Positions 46,150 to 54,893 of a stretch of 64,000 nucleotides of DNA are shown one piece after another (the stretch's first letter is position 1; each line of letters starts with the position of its first letter). The notes under the pieces were generated by a model. The model had not been told where the DNA came from. It did not search any database and saw only the letters and a list, made by a program, of their open reading frames with translations. Position numbers and translations under genes: made by a program. Source of the DNA: Uliginosibacterium sp036017065 (GTDB taxonomy: Bacteria; Pseudomonadota; Gammaproteobacteria; Burkholderiales; Rhodocyclaceae). The stretch covers positions 1,240,001 to 1,304,000 of the forward strand of contig NZ_JAYXHR010000001.1 of the NCBI RefSeq assembly GCF_036017065.1, in the 5' to 3' direction.

Positions 46150-46225
46150 CAGGGTGGGCACGGTGTGCCCATGTGGGGCCGTCGTATCGGCCTGACACGC
46201 GTGGGCTCGCCGAGCCCACCCTACG
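46150..46225. repeat. Dispersed palindrome, family A
   Basis: AGGGTGGGCACGGTGTGCCC at the left and GAGCCCACCCTACG at the right; same family as 4266-4343 and 7831-7898. Confidence 0.65.
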
Positions 46226-46241
46226 TAACCATGTAGAACAC

Positions 46242-46338
46242 CGTCATCCCCGCGAAAGCGGGGATCCAGTGACTTTGCATGGTTCTGACTTTGCATGGCG
46301 GTAACGACGCTGGATTCCCGTCTGCGCGGGAATGACGG
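46242..46338. repeat. Family C palindromic element
   Basis: CGTCATCCCCGCGAAAGCGG at the left, CGCGGGAATGACGG at the right; the centre contains a direct repeat GACTTTGCATGG at 46271 and 46288. Confidence 0.6.
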
Positions 46339-46399
46339 TTCAACCGCCGCACCCCTGCTTGCATGAACCGACAGGAATCTCGCAACAAACCCGCAACGC

Positions 46400-47851
46400 A
46401 TGAACGTGACCACCTCCCCGACCCACCGCGGCATGGTCCTCGCCATCATCATGGCCAGCTACCTGATGATCGTGATCGACATCTCCATCGTGCTGACCGG
46501 CCTGCCGAGAATCCAGACGGCGCTGGGCTTCACGCCGGCCGGACTGTCGTGGATCCAGAATGCCTACACGCTCGCCTTCGGCGGCTTCCTGCTGCTCGGC
46601 GCGCGGGCCGGCGACCTCCTCGGCCGGCGGCGCATGTTCATGCTGGGGCTGGCCATCTTCACGCTGGCTTCGCTGGCCATCGGCGCGGCGCAGTCGCCCG
46701 CCTGGATGATCGCCTTCCGCGCCGTACAGGGCTTCGGCGCCGCGGTGCTGGCGCCGTCCACCCTGGCCCTGATCGCCACCCATTTCGAGGAAGGCCATGA
46801 GCGCACCCGCGCGCTGGCGCTGTACGCAGCGGCGGCCGGCATCGGTGCCACCGTGGGCCTGGTGCTCGGCGGCCTGTTGGCGGACCTCATCTCCTGGCGC
46901 GCCGGCTTCTTCATCAACCTGCCCATCGGCGCCGCACTCATCGCCGGCAGCTTGCGCTACATCCGCGAGACGCCAGGCCATGCCGGCCGCTTTGATGTGG
47001 CGGGCGCGTTCACCTCCACACTGGGCATGTGTGCCCTGGTGTTCGGCATCGTGGAAGCAGCCGAGGTCGGCTGGGCCTCGCCGCTCACCTGGGCCAGCAT
47101 CGCCGCCGGGCTGGCATTGCTGGCAGCCTTCCTGTGGATAGAGCGGCACGCGAGCCAGCCCCTGCTGCCACTCCGACTGCTCACCAACCCACGGCGCAAC
47201 GGCGCCTATGCCGCGCGCCTGCTGTTCCTGTGCGGCATGGCGGGCTTCTGGTTCTTCACCGCGCAGTACCTGCAGGGTGCGCTGGGCTTCTCGCCGATGC
47301 TGGCCGGCCTGGCCTTCGTGCCGGTGACGATTCCGCAACTGATCACTTCACTGTCCGTGCCCGCTGTCGCGCGGCGCCTCGGCCAGCGCCGCATGCTGCT
47401 GGCGGGCCTGGCGATGTGCACGACCGGTGTGCTGTGGCTGGGACTTTCCGCCACACAGGCGTCCTACCTGGGCGGCGTGGTGCTGCCGATGCTGCTGATC
47501 GGCTTCGGCCAGGGCTGGGTGCTCGCGCCGCTGACGGTGGCGGGCGTTGCCGGCGTGGCGGGCAACGAGGCCGGTGCGGCCTCCGGCGTCCTGAATGTCG
47601 CCCACCAGCTCGGCGCCTCGCTGGGGCTCGCCGTCCTCGTGGTGGTGTATGCCGGTGGCAACGCGCCGGTGCATGACGCTGCCGGCATGGCGCAGCACAC
47701 AGGGATCACCCTGCAGGTCGTCGCGCTGTTCCTGTTCGCAGCGCTCGTGGTGTCCGCCCGCTACGTACGCTTCGACGCAACGCGCATTGATTCGCCGGCG
47801 CGAGCCGGAACATCGCAATCCCTACCGACTGACGGAAAGGAAGCAGCATGA
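46400..47851 (+). CDS. MFS transporter, DHA2 family
   Basis: 483 residues with about 14 hydrophobic segments. MVIDISIVLTGLPRIQTALG-like helix 1, motif A GARAGDLLGRRRMFM and GFGAAVLAPSTLALI in helix 5 identify a drug:proton antiporter of the DHA2 type. The stop overlaps the ATG of a secreted hydrolase gene (ATGA), making the export pump part of a small operon with the hydrolase and a flavodoxin. Substrate unknown. Confidence 0.88.
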   Translation: MNVTTSPTHRGMVLAIIMASYLMIVIDISIVLTGLPRIQTALGFTPAGLSWIQNAYTLAFGGFLLLGARAGDLLGRRRMFMLGLAIFTLASLAIGAAQSPAWMIAFRAVQGFGAAVLAPSTLALIATHFEEGHERTRALALYAAAAGIGATVGLVLGGLLADLISWRAGFFINLPIGAALIAGSLRYIRETPGHAGRFDVAGAFTSTLGMCALVFGIVEAAEVGWASPLTWASIAAGLALLAAFLWIERHASQPLLPLRLLTNPRRNGAYAARLLFLCGMAGFWFFTAQYLQGALGFSPMLAGLAFVPVTIPQLITSLSVPAVARRLGQRRMLLAGLAMCTTGVLWLGLSATQASYLGGVVLPMLLIGFGQGWVLAPLTVAGVAGVAGNEAGAASGVLNVAHQLGASLGLAVLVVVYAGGNAPVHDAAGMAQHTGITLQVVALFLFAALVVSARYVRFDATRIDSPARAGTSQSLPTDGKEAA

Positions 47852-48939
47852 TCAGATTCTTCCCTGGCCAACGCATCGCGATGCTCGTCGCCCTCGCCCT
47901 GTCCTGCGCAACGGTGTCGCACGCAGGCGCCGCGACCGCGCAGGAACCGCTGGTCATCGCCGCGCAAGGCAGCTTTGCAGTGGGCGGCACGTCGAAGACC
48001 GAGCCGGGCACCTTCAACCCGCAGAAACCAGTGGAGCCCGCAGGCCAGACCTACCGTGGCGACCACGCCACCGTGCGCTACCAGATCCCCGTAGACGCGA
48101 AGAAGCTGCCGCTGGTCATGTGGCATGGCGCCGGCCAGTCTGCGCGGACCTGGGAGAGCACGCCGGACGGCCGCGAAGGCTTCCAGAACATTTTCCTGCG
48201 CCGCGGTTTCGCGACCTACCTCGTCGACCAGCCGCGCCGTGGCGTGTCCGGCCGCAGCATGGTGGAGACCACGCTCAAGCCGACGGCCGATGAACAACTG
48301 TGGTTCAACCAGTTCCGCGTCGGCCACTGGCCCGACCACTTCGCCGGCGTGCAGTTTCCGCGCGACGCTGCATCGCTGGACCAGTACTTCAGGCAGATGA
48401 CGCCGAACACCGGTCCCTACGATCCGGCCGTGATCTCGGATGCGGTATCCGCCCTGTTCGACAGGACCGGCGACGGCGTGCTCGTCACCCACTCGCAGAG
48501 TGGCGGGCCGGGCTGGCTGACCGTGATCAAGAACCCCAGGGTGAAGGCCGTCGTCGCGTTCGAGCCCGGCAGCGGCTTCGTCTTTCCGGAAGGCGAGGTG
48601 CCGGCGCCCATGCCCAGCGCCTTCGACACGTTGCAGGGACAGGCCATCCCGATGAAGGACTTCATGGCGCTGACGAAGATTCCCATCGTCATCTACTACG
48701 GCGACAACATCCCCGCCACGCCTTCCGCCATGCCCGGCCAGGACAGCTGGCGGGTACGGCTGGCGATGGCGCGCGCCTGGCGTGACGCGGTCAACCGGCA
48801 CGGCGGGAACGTGAGCGTGGTGCATCTGCCGGAGATCGGCATCAAGGGGAACTCGCACTTCCCGTTCTCCGATCTCAACAACCTGCAGATTGCGGACCTG
48901 GTGTCGGGCTTCCTGCGCGACAAGCGGCTCGACCGCTGA
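47848..48939 (+). CDS. Secreted alpha/beta hydrolase
   Basis: 363 residues with a signal peptide (MLVALALSCATVSHAGAATA, cleavage near residue 31). LVMWHGAGQSARTWE supplies the oxyanion region, THSQSGGPGW holds the nucleophile serine in a Ser-x-Ser-Gly variant of GxSxG, and FPFSDLNN near the end follows a likely catalytic histidine (GNSHF). It probably acts on an ester or amide in the periplasm. It is coupled by ATGA overlap to the MFS gene and followed 23 bp later by the flavodoxin. Confidence 0.85.
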   Translation: MIRFFPGQRIAMLVALALSCATVSHAGAATAQEPLVIAAQGSFAVGGTSKTEPGTFNPQKPVEPAGQTYRGDHATVRYQIPVDAKKLPLVMWHGAGQSARTWESTPDGREGFQNIFLRRGFATYLVDQPRRGVSGRSMVETTLKPTADEQLWFNQFRVGHWPDHFAGVQFPRDAASLDQYFRQMTPNTGPYDPAVISDAVSALFDRTGDGVLVTHSQSGGPGWLTVIKNPRVKAVVAFEPGSGFVFPEGEVPAPMPSAFDTLQGQAIPMKDFMALTKIPIVIYYGDNIPATPSAMPGQDSWRVRLAMARAWRDAVNRHGGNVSVVHLPEIGIKGNSHFPFSDLNNLQIADLVSGFLRDKRLDR

Positions 48940-48962
48940 CCAGACACGCAACGGGAGGCGCC

Positions 48963-49559
48963 ATGCAGCCGGACCACGACGCGCAACGCAGGCTGCTGAT
49001 GACAGCCCTGGCCGCGCTGCCACTGGGCGCCACGCGTGCGGCCAGCGCAACGGAACGCCAGGCCGATGTCGCGCAGGGCTCACGCATGCTGGTCGCCTTC
49101 TTCTCACGCTCCGGCAACACCCGCGTCATCGCAGGCTTCCTGCAACGTACGCTCGGCACGGACCTGCACGAGATCGTGCCGGCCACGGCGTACCCAGCGG
49201 ACTACGAGACGACCGTCGCGCAGGCCACGCGGGAGCGCAACAGCGGCTACGCGCCGGCACTCGCCGGGCGCGCGGCGCGGATGGCGGACTACGACACGGT
49301 CTTCCTCGGCTTTCCGGTGTGGGGCATGTCGTTGCCGCCAGTGATCCGCAGCTTCCTGCGCACGCACGACCTGGCCCGCAAGAACCTGGTGCCGGTCATC
49401 ACGCATGGCGGCTACGGCAGCGGCGACAGCCTGGACCTGCTCGCCAGGCAGGCTCCGCAGGCACGCATGGGCAAGCCCTTCATCCTGCAGTGCGACCAGG
49501 AGCGCAGCACCAACGAACGCATCGATCAATGGCTCAAGGACACGGGCATGCGTCGTTGA
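48963..49559 (+). CDS. Flavodoxin-like protein with N-terminal signal
   Basis: 198 residues. The first about 30 residues (RRLLMTALAALPLGATRAASA) look like an export signal with paired arginines. The FMN phosphate loop is FFSRSGNTRV (about 46-55), then VFLGFPVWGMSLPPVIRSFL and THGGYGSGD. This is the long-chain-like flavodoxin_4 pattern seen in periplasmic or membrane-anchored flavodoxins. It may provide reducing power to a periplasmic step shared with the hydrolase, but the pairing is only positional. Confidence 0.82.
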   Translation: MQPDHDAQRRLLMTALAALPLGATRAASATERQADVAQGSRMLVAFFSRSGNTRVIAGFLQRTLGTDLHEIVPATAYPADYETTVAQATRERNSGYAPALAGRAARMADYDTVFLGFPVWGMSLPPVIRSFLRTHDLARKNLVPVITHGGYGSGDSLDLLARQAPQARMGKPFILQCDQERSTNERIDQWLKDTGMRR

Positions 49560-49579
49560 CCATCTCGCACGCAATGGAA

Positions 49580-49601
49580 AACGGCCGCTTACGCGGCCGT
49601 T
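49580..49601. terminator. Bidirectional terminator between convergent operons
   Basis: AACGGCCGC (49580-49588) and GCGGCCGTT (49593-49601) form a perfect 9-bp stem with loop TTAC, flanked by GAAAA on the left and TTCTCTT on the right, so it can serve both the flavodoxin gene (+) and the cysteine desulfurase gene (-). Confidence 0.65.
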
Positions 49602-49626
49602 CTCTTCAGGCGCTGGACGCTCCTGC

Positions 49627-51603
49627 TCAGCGTCTGGCCGTCGCCAGTTGATACACCACCGCCACCATGCGATCGACTTCCTCGCAGGTGTTGTAGAAGG
49701 CCAGCGAGGGCCGCACCGTGGTCTCGACACCGAAGCGGCGCAGGATGGGCTGCGCGCAGTGGTGGCCAGTACGCACGGCGATGCCTTCGCGGTTCAGTGC
49801 CTTGCCGACTTCTTCCGTCGTGTAGCCCTTCAGCACGAAGGATGCCACGCTGGCCTTGTCGGCGGCGGTGCCGATGAGGCGGATGCCGGGGATGGTCAGC
49901 AGTCCCTGCGTCGCGTACGCCAGCAGGTCGTGCTCGTAGCGGCCGATATTCTCGATGCCGATGCGGTCCACGTAGTCCAGCGCTGCGCCCAGGCCCACCG
50001 CGTCCGCGATGTTGCCGGTGCCGGCTTCGAAGCGGTTGGGCGGCGGCTGGTAGACGGTGCGCTCGAAGGTGACGTCCGCGATCATGTTGCCGCCACCCTG
50101 CCAGGGCGGCATGTCTTCGAGGATGTCGCGCTTGCCGTACACCACGCCGATACCCGTCGGGCCGAAGATCTTGTGCCCGGAGAAGACGAAGAAGTCGGCG
50201 TCGATGTCCTGCACGTTCACCCGCATGTGCGACACCGATTGCGCGCCATCGACCAGCGCCTTCGCGCCGACGCTGTGCGCCATCGCGACGATCTCCTTCA
50301 CCGGCGTGACGGTGCCGAGCGCGTTGGAGACCTGTGTCACCGACACGATCTTCACCTTGTCGGTGATGAGCTTGCGCGCTTCGTCGAGCAGGATCTGGCC
50401 GCTGTCGTCCACCGGGATCACGCGCAGCTTCGCGCCCTTGGCGGCGGCGAGCTGCTGCCAGGGCACGATGTTGGCGTGGTGCTCCAGGTGCGACACGACG
50501 ATCTCGTCGCCCTCGCCCACGTTCTGCGCGCCCCAGGTCTTGGCGACCAGGTTGATCGCCTCGGTGGTGCCGCGCACGAAGATGATCTCTTCGCTTGAGC
50601 CGGCACCGATGAAGCGACGCACCTTGTCACGCGCCGACTCGTAGGCATCCGTCGCACGTGCCGCCAGCTCATGCGCGGCGCGGTGGATGTTGGAGTTCTC
50701 GTGCGCGTAGAAGTACGCGATGCGGTCGATGACGGCCTGCGGCTTGTGCGTGGTGGCGGCGTTGTCGAACCACACCAGCTGCTTGCCGTTCACCCGCTCC
50801 TGCAGGATCGGGAAATCCCGACGCACGGCGTTCACGTCGAAGGGGGGGTGACCGCTGGCCTGTGCAGCCGGCGCGCGTCCGTGCTCCGCCTTCTGGTGGC
50901 CACGCGTGAGGTCGGTGAAGTAGAACCACTGGTCCTTCTTCGCCGGCTCGGCGCTCGGTGTCGAATGCGGAATGCCACTCGCCGTGCCACGCAGGTCATC
51001 CTCGCCCGGCAGACCGAATGAACGCGCGCTGACGCGGTCTTCACGCGGCAGCTCGACGTCCGCTGCAGGGCGCGGGTAGGCGCTCTGCTCACCGAGGAAG
51101 TAGAACGGCGAGGACGGCACAGACGCCGGCGGATTCGAAGGCAGATGAGCCGGCGCAGGCGCGCCGACACTCGGCAAGGAAGCCGCATAACCTTCCGGCA
51201 CGCCTTGCGCATGACCACCGCGCGAACCACCTCCGGGCGCACTCTGGGCCAGCTTGTCCGGCAGGCCGTTCTGCGTCTGCGCGACCGGCGCCAGCGACGG
51301 GCCACGACCACCCAGTGCCAGGACAGGCTCGGGCGGCTGCGGCGGTGTCGCCAGTTGCGAGGGACCGCCGATATGGCTGAGCCCCAACGGCAGGCCGTTG
51401 CTGACGCCCTGCGGGGCGGCAGTGGTTGCGGCGCCACCCGGCAAGGCCGAGAAGAACTCGCCCGCCAGCTTCGCCAGGCTTGCCACATCAGGCAAGTGAG
51501 CGGGCAAACCCGCAGGCGGCGTCAGCCCGCTCACTCCACCAAGGCCACCACCTCCCAGCTCACCCGCGCTCGCGGGATTACTTGTAGGTGTCGGGGTAGT
51601 CAT
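49627..51603 (-). CDS. Family 2A encapsulin cargo: cysteine desulfurase with disordered N-terminal targeting region
   Basis: 658 residues. About the first 250 are low-complexity Gly/Pro/Ala-rich with short motifs (SPFYFLGEQ, PREDRVSARSFGLPGEDD, QWFYFTDLTRG), the kind of tail that directs cargo into family 2A encapsulin shells. The enzyme starts at FDVNAVRRDFPILQ and is SufS-like: PLP lysine in FSGHKIFGPTG, catalytic cysteine in TGHHCAQPILRRF. It converts cysteine to alanine and an enzyme-bound persulfide. The start is ATG 51603, which overlaps the upstream shell gene by 26 bp. The shell-cargo pairing is known from other bacteria. Confidence 0.9.
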   Translation of the reverse strand: MTTPTPTSNPASAGELGGGGLGGVSGLTPPAGLPAHLPDVASLAKLAGEFFSALPGGAATTAAPQGVSNGLPLGLSHIGGPSQLATPPQPPEPVLALGGRGPSLAPVAQTQNGLPDKLAQSAPGGGSRGGHAQGVPEGYAASLPSVGAPAPAHLPSNPPASVPSSPFYFLGEQSAYPRPAADVELPREDRVSARSFGLPGEDDLRGTASGIPHSTPSAEPAKKDQWFYFTDLTRGHQKAEHGRAPAAQASGHPPFDVNAVRRDFPILQERVNGKQLVWFDNAATTHKPQAVIDRIAYFYAHENSNIHRAAHELAARATDAYESARDKVRRFIGAGSSEEIIFVRGTTEAINLVAKTWGAQNVGEGDEIVVSHLEHHANIVPWQQLAAAKGAKLRVIPVDDSGQILLDEARKLITDKVKIVSVTQVSNALGTVTPVKEIVAMAHSVGAKALVDGAQSVSHMRVNVQDIDADFFVFSGHKIFGPTGIGVVYGKRDILEDMPPWQGGGNMIADVTFERTVYQPPPNRFEAGTGNIADAVGLGAALDYVDRIGIENIGRYEHDLLAYATQGLLTIPGIRLIGTAADKASVASFVLKGYTTEEVGKALNREGIAVRTGHHCAQPILRRFGVETTVRPSLAFYNTCEEVDRMVAVVYQLATARR

Positions 51604-52510
51604 GGAACTTGCCGATCTCCACGTCGTCGAGGACAGCCAGCGCATCGTCGGTCAGGACGGCCAGCGAGCAGTACAGCGAAATCAGGTAGGACGCGATGGC
51701 GTTGCGGTTGATGCCCATGAAACGCACCGACAGGCCGGGGCTCTGTTCGCCGGCGAGGCCGGGCTGGAACAGGCCGACCACGCCCTGGCGCTTGTCGCCC
51801 ACGCGCAGCAGGATGATCTTGGTCTTGCCGTCCGCCACCGGCACTTTGTCCGACGGGATCAGCGGGATGCCGCGCCAGGTCAGGAACTGCGAACCGAACA
51901 GCGACACGGTGGGCGGCGGCACGCCACGGCGGGTGCACTCACGGCCGAAGGCGGCGATCGCCAGCGGATGGGTCAGGAAGAATGCGGGCTCCTTCCACAC
52001 CTTGGTCAGCAGCTCGTCCAGGTCGTCCGGCGTCGGTGCGCCGGTCAGCGGGTAGATGATCTGGTCCGGATGCACGCTGGCCAGCAGGCCGTAGTCCGGG
52101 TTGTTGATCAGCTCGGACTCCTGGCGCTCCTTCACCGTCTCGATGGTGAGGCGAAGCTGTTCCTTGATCTGGTCGTGCGGGCTGCTGTACAGGTCCGACA
52201 CGCGGGTATGCACATCGAGTACGGTACTGACGGCGTTCAGGAAGTACTCGCGCGGCTGCTCTTCGTAGTCCACGAAGGTGTTGGGCAGTTCGCCCGACTC
52301 GTCGCGCTGGGTGCAGGCGACCTGCACGTCCTGCGGGTTGCGCACCTTGTTGAGGCGGTAGATACCGGCCTCGACCGGCTGCCACTGCAGCAGGTGCGTG
52401 AGCCAGCGCGGCGTGATGATGGACAGCTGCGGAACGGTCTTCGTCGCGTTCGCAAGCTGGCGCGCTGCGTTGTCACCCAGCGCGAGCTGGGCACCCTGAT
52501 TCTCGGCCAT
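51578..52510 (-). CDS. Family 2A encapsulin shell protein (SrpI-like)
   Basis: 310 residues. The sequence shows the HK97-fold SrpI/family 2A pattern: a helical N-arm (about 1-30), the TVPQLSIITPRWLTHLLQWQPVEAG segment in outline, the LNKV...DVQVACTQRDESGE strand pair, and a C-terminal strand region ending FHDYPDTY. Such proteins self-assemble into roughly 25-nm icosahedral compartments, here around the desulfurase encoded by the overlapping downstream gene. AGGGAG precedes ATG 52510. Its own promoter region (52511-52664) carries repeated TATAAG boxes. Confidence 0.92.
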   Translation of the reverse strand: MAENQGAQLALGDNAARQLANATKTVPQLSIITPRWLTHLLQWQPVEAGIYRLNKVRNPQDVQVACTQRDESGELPNTFVDYEEQPREYFLNAVSTVLDVHTRVSDLYSSPHDQIKEQLRLTIETVKERQESELINNPDYGLLASVHPDQIIYPLTGAPTPDDLDELLTKVWKEPAFFLTHPLAIAAFGRECTRRGVPPPTVSLFGSQFLTWRGIPLIPSDKVPVADGKTKIILLRVGDKRQGVVGLFQPGLAGEQSPGLSVRFMGINRNAIASYLISLYCSLAVLTDDALAVLDDVEIGKFHDYPDTYK

Positions 52511-52520
52511 GAAGCACTCC

Positions 52521-52548
52521 CTTATATTGAAAAGCTGATTTGCTTATA
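52521..52548 (-). promoter_or_regulatory. Candidate control region of the encapsulin gene (paired TATAAG boxes)
   Basis: On the minus strand TATAAG occurs twice (52543-52548 and 52521-52526), 22 bp apart, about two helical turns, in the A+T-rich stretch before the encapsulin ATG. A third copy (plus strand 54689-54694) lies between the rhodanese gene and the SDR gene. This could be the -10 region or a CysB/LysR-type contact; undetermined. Confidence 0.35.
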
Positions 52549-52664
52549 CGGAAAACGAACGGTCGAGAGCTTCGGGCAGCGGCCGGGTGCGCTCAACATG
52601 CTATAGCCATCATTGAGTGACGACGGGCTCTCTGGCGCGGGGCACATCGCCGGTGCGACGCGGC

Positions 52665-52895
52665 TCAGGCGCTCGTGAGCTGTTCGTAGCGGGCCATCAG
52701 CGCGGACAGCGTGACGCCCAGGGCGGTGGCCAGCTTGGCGATGGTGGCGAGCGAGGGCATGGCGTCGCCGCGCTCGATCTCGCCGATGTAGGACCGGTTC
52801 AGGTCGGCGCGCTCGGCCAGCTGCTCCTGCGACCAGCCATTGGCTTCGCGCGACTGGCGGACGACGCGTCCGAAACGATGGCAAAGGCCACTCAT
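52665..52895 (-). CDS. XRE-family HTH regulator
   Basis: 76 residues, essentially one Cro/C1-type HTH: VVRQSREANGWSQEQLAERA, then LNRSYIGEIERGDAMPSLATI as turn and recognition helix (about 30-52). ATG 52895 starts the conserved fold. It sits between the acetyltransferase gene (13 bp upstream) and the encapsulin gene, inside the cysteine/encapsulin cluster, and may control it in response to sulfur status; the ligand is not evident because there is no separate sensor domain. Confidence 0.85.
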   Translation of the reverse strand: MSGLCHRFGRVVRQSREANGWSQEQLAERADLNRSYIGEIERGDAMPSLATIAKLATALGVTLSALMARYEQLTSA

Positions 52896-52908
52896 GGCAC
52901 CTCTCCTG

Positions 52909-53862
52909 CTACTGCCCGGTGCCGGCCTGCTGGTGCAGGCTGGCCTGGGTGACGTTGCTCTGCGGGGGAACGCTGCGCGTGAGCCACACGTTGCCGCCGA
53001 TGACCGAACCGGCACCGATGGTGATGCGGCCGAGGATGGTGGCGCCGGCATAGATGACGACGTCGTCTTCCACCACCGGGTGGCGCGGCAGGCCCTTCTG
53101 CAGGCTGCCGTCCTCGCCCGCCGGGAAGCGCTTGGCGCCCAGCGTGACCGCCTGGTAGACGCGCACCCGCGTGCCGATCACCGCCGTCTCGCCGATGACG
53201 ACGCCGGTGCCGTGGTCGATGAAGAAGCCCGGCCCGATCTGCGCACCGGGGTGGATGTCGATGCCCGTCGCCGAATGCGCGATCTCCGCCACGATGCGCG
53301 CCAGCAGCGGCACATCGAGGCCATACAGCACGTGGGCGAGACGGTGATGGATGATCGCGATGATGCCGGGGTAGCACAGCAGCACTTCGTCCACCGAGCG
53401 CGCCGCCGGGTCGCCCTGGTAGGCGGCCAGCACGTCGGTGTCCAGCAGCTCGCGCACCTTCGGCAAGGCGGAGGCGAAGTCGCGCACGATGCTCACCGCG
53501 CGCAGCTCGATCTCCGCCGGGCCGGTCTGCTCGTGACGGGCCACGTAGAACAGCTCCAGCCGCACCTGCACCAGCAGCGCGTTGAGCGCCGCGTCCAGCG
53601 TGTGGCCGACGTAGAAGTCCTCGCTCTCCTGACGGAGGTCCGGCGGGCCCAGGCGCATCGGGAACAGCGCACCGCACAGGCCTTCGATGATCTCCGTCAG
53701 CGCCGCGCGTGACGGAAACTCGCGGCCGCCGAACTCGCGTTTGCGTCGCTGGCTCTCGCGCCAGCGTGCCCGCGCATTGCGCAGGCCTTCCACCACACGG
53801 TCCAACTCCCAGTTGGGCACGGCTGCCAGCAGGTGGCGGGCGTCACTCTCTCCCGCGCTCAT
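52909..53862 (-). CDS. epsC: Serine O-acetyltransferase, EpsC type
   Basis: 317 residues from ATG 53862. A helical N-terminal region (about 1-185) precedes a left-handed beta-helix with hexapeptide repeats: GIDIHPGAQIGPGFFIDHGTG in outline, VIGETAVIGTRVRVYQAVTL, IYAGATILGRITIGAGSVIGGN. The catalytic Asp-His pairs are at FIDHGTG and HSATG. The length is that of EpsC/SRPG rather than short CysE. It makes O-acetylserine for cysteine synthesis, feeding the desulfurase cargo; clustering with family 2A encapsulin genes is a recurring arrangement. Confidence 0.9.
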   Translation of the reverse strand: MSAGESDARHLLAAVPNWELDRVVEGLRNARARWRESQRRKREFGGREFPSRAALTEIIEGLCGALFPMRLGPPDLRQESEDFYVGHTLDAALNALLVQVRLELFYVARHEQTGPAEIELRAVSIVRDFASALPKVRELLDTDVLAAYQGDPAARSVDEVLLCYPGIIAIIHHRLAHVLYGLDVPLLARIVAEIAHSATGIDIHPGAQIGPGFFIDHGTGVVIGETAVIGTRVRVYQAVTLGAKRFPAGEDGSLQKGLPRHPVVEDDVVIYAGATILGRITIGAGSVIGGNVWLTRSVPPQSNVTQASLHQQAGTGQ

Positions 53863-54039
53863 GCAGCGTCCTCCGCTGCGTACGCGGCGCAACGCCCGTC
53901 GATGCCACGACGTTCCCTGATGACTCCCACCTGCATACCGCCTCCCTCATGTCTTTTCCCGCGCGTCTTTCCTGCGCGTCTTTCCTGCGCATCTTTTCCC
54001 GCGCCCGTCACACCCGGCCCCACCGGGCGTGCCGGCGGG

Positions 54040-54558
54040 TCAGTCCTGTATCCAGGGCAGGTTCCAGTGGCGCCAGCCACCCAGATCGCCCCGCTGTTGC
54101 TGCTCGTTCAATTCCCCTTCGAAGCCTTCCAGCACGTTGAAGGCGCCGGTGAAGCCGGCCTTGGCCGCGGCCTCCGCCGCCAGCGCGGAACGCTTGCCGC
54201 TGCGGCACAGGAACAGCACCGCACGGTCCTTGCCGACCTTGGCCTCCAGCTCGCGCACGAAGCGCGGGTTGCGCGTCAGCGCGGTGCCGGTGGCCCAGGC
54301 CACGTGCAGGCTGTCCGGCACATGGCCGACGAACTTGCGTTCCTCGCCGGAGCGCACGTCCACCAGCACGGCGTCACCACCGTTCACCAGTGCCCAGGCG
54401 TCCGTCGGCGACACGCCGCCGGCATAGGGCAAACCTTCCGCCTGCGCCTTGTCGCGCGCGGCATCCAGGATGCGTTCGGCATCGCCATCGGTGGCGGGAG
54501 CCAGGTTGAAATGCTCGCCGGCCGGCTGTGCGGCGGCGTTGGTAGCCAATGAAGTCAT
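54040..54558 (-). CDS. Rhodanese-like sulfurtransferase
   Basis: 172 residues from ATG 54558. A short N-terminal extension leads to ALVNGGDAVLVDVRSGEER, and the active-site loop LFLCRSGKRSA holds the catalytic cysteine in a CRSGxRS loop; the C-terminal GDLGGWRHWNLPW is typical of small rhodaneses next to sulfur genes. It moves persulfide sulfur between proteins or thiols. First gene of the minus-strand cluster leading to epsC, the XRE gene and the encapsulin pair, which suggests it handles sulfur entering or leaving the compartment. Confidence 0.88.
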   Translation of the reverse strand: MTSLATNAAAQPAGEHFNLAPATDGDAERILDAARDKAQAEGLPYAGGVSPTDAWALVNGGDAVLVDVRSGEERKFVGHVPDSLHVAWATGTALTRNPRFVRELEAKVGKDRAVLFLCRSGKRSALAAEAAAKAGFTGAFNVLEGFEGELNEQQQRGDLGGWRHWNLPWIQD

Positions 54559-54653
54559 GTCGGGCCTCGCGCTCGGAGTTGCGTCTGGCCGGCAACCGTG
54601 CCGACCTGTCTTTGTTGTGGGGACCAGCATAGGCGCGCGGCTTAACGCAAAAA

Positions 54654-54694
54654 ACGAATGAATTCGTCGTTGCAATTGCGGGTCTTGATATAAG
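54654..54694. promoter_or_regulatory. Divergent promoter region, rhodanese/SDR
   Basis: A perfect palindrome ACGAAT-GA-ATTCGT (54654-54667) and a TATAAG box (54689-54694) lie in the A+T-richer gap between the divergent rhodanese and SDR units. An operator is plausible; the regulator is unknown. Confidence 0.35.
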
Positions 54695-54746
54695 CGCCAC
54701 GAGTGGGGCTGCTGGATCCGGCGCAGCCTCGGCCACGGGTGCTGGC

Positions 54747-54893
54747 ATGGCAGCATGGGACGCGCCCGGTCCCCAGGCAGTGCAAGGCTTTCCGCGTGGC
54801 ATGGAGCTTGCGAACGTCCCGGACCTGAACTTCACCACCGCGGCGGTCTCCAATCCGGACGACCGTCCGACCAGCAAGGACCTGGAAACATGA
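54747..54893 (+). CDS. Possible 48-residue coupled small protein
   Basis: An ATG-initiated frame (54747) runs 48 codons and its TGA overlaps the SDR start (ATGA at 54890), the same coupling used by real gene pairs in this window. The second half, NVPDLNFTTAAVSNPDDRPT, has coding-like composition. ATG 54801 would give 30 residues. No family or ribosome-binding site was recognised, so it may equally be a leader peptide or chance. Confidence 0.3.
   Translation: MAAWDAPGPQAVQGFPRGMELANVPDLNFTTAAVSNPDDRPTSKDLET

Noticed and set aside
46296..46311. TGGCGGTAACGACGCT with GG-N10-GC spacing
   Set aside because: Lies inside a family C repeat, lacks the T before GC expected for a -12 element, and is not followed by a sulfur-related gene.
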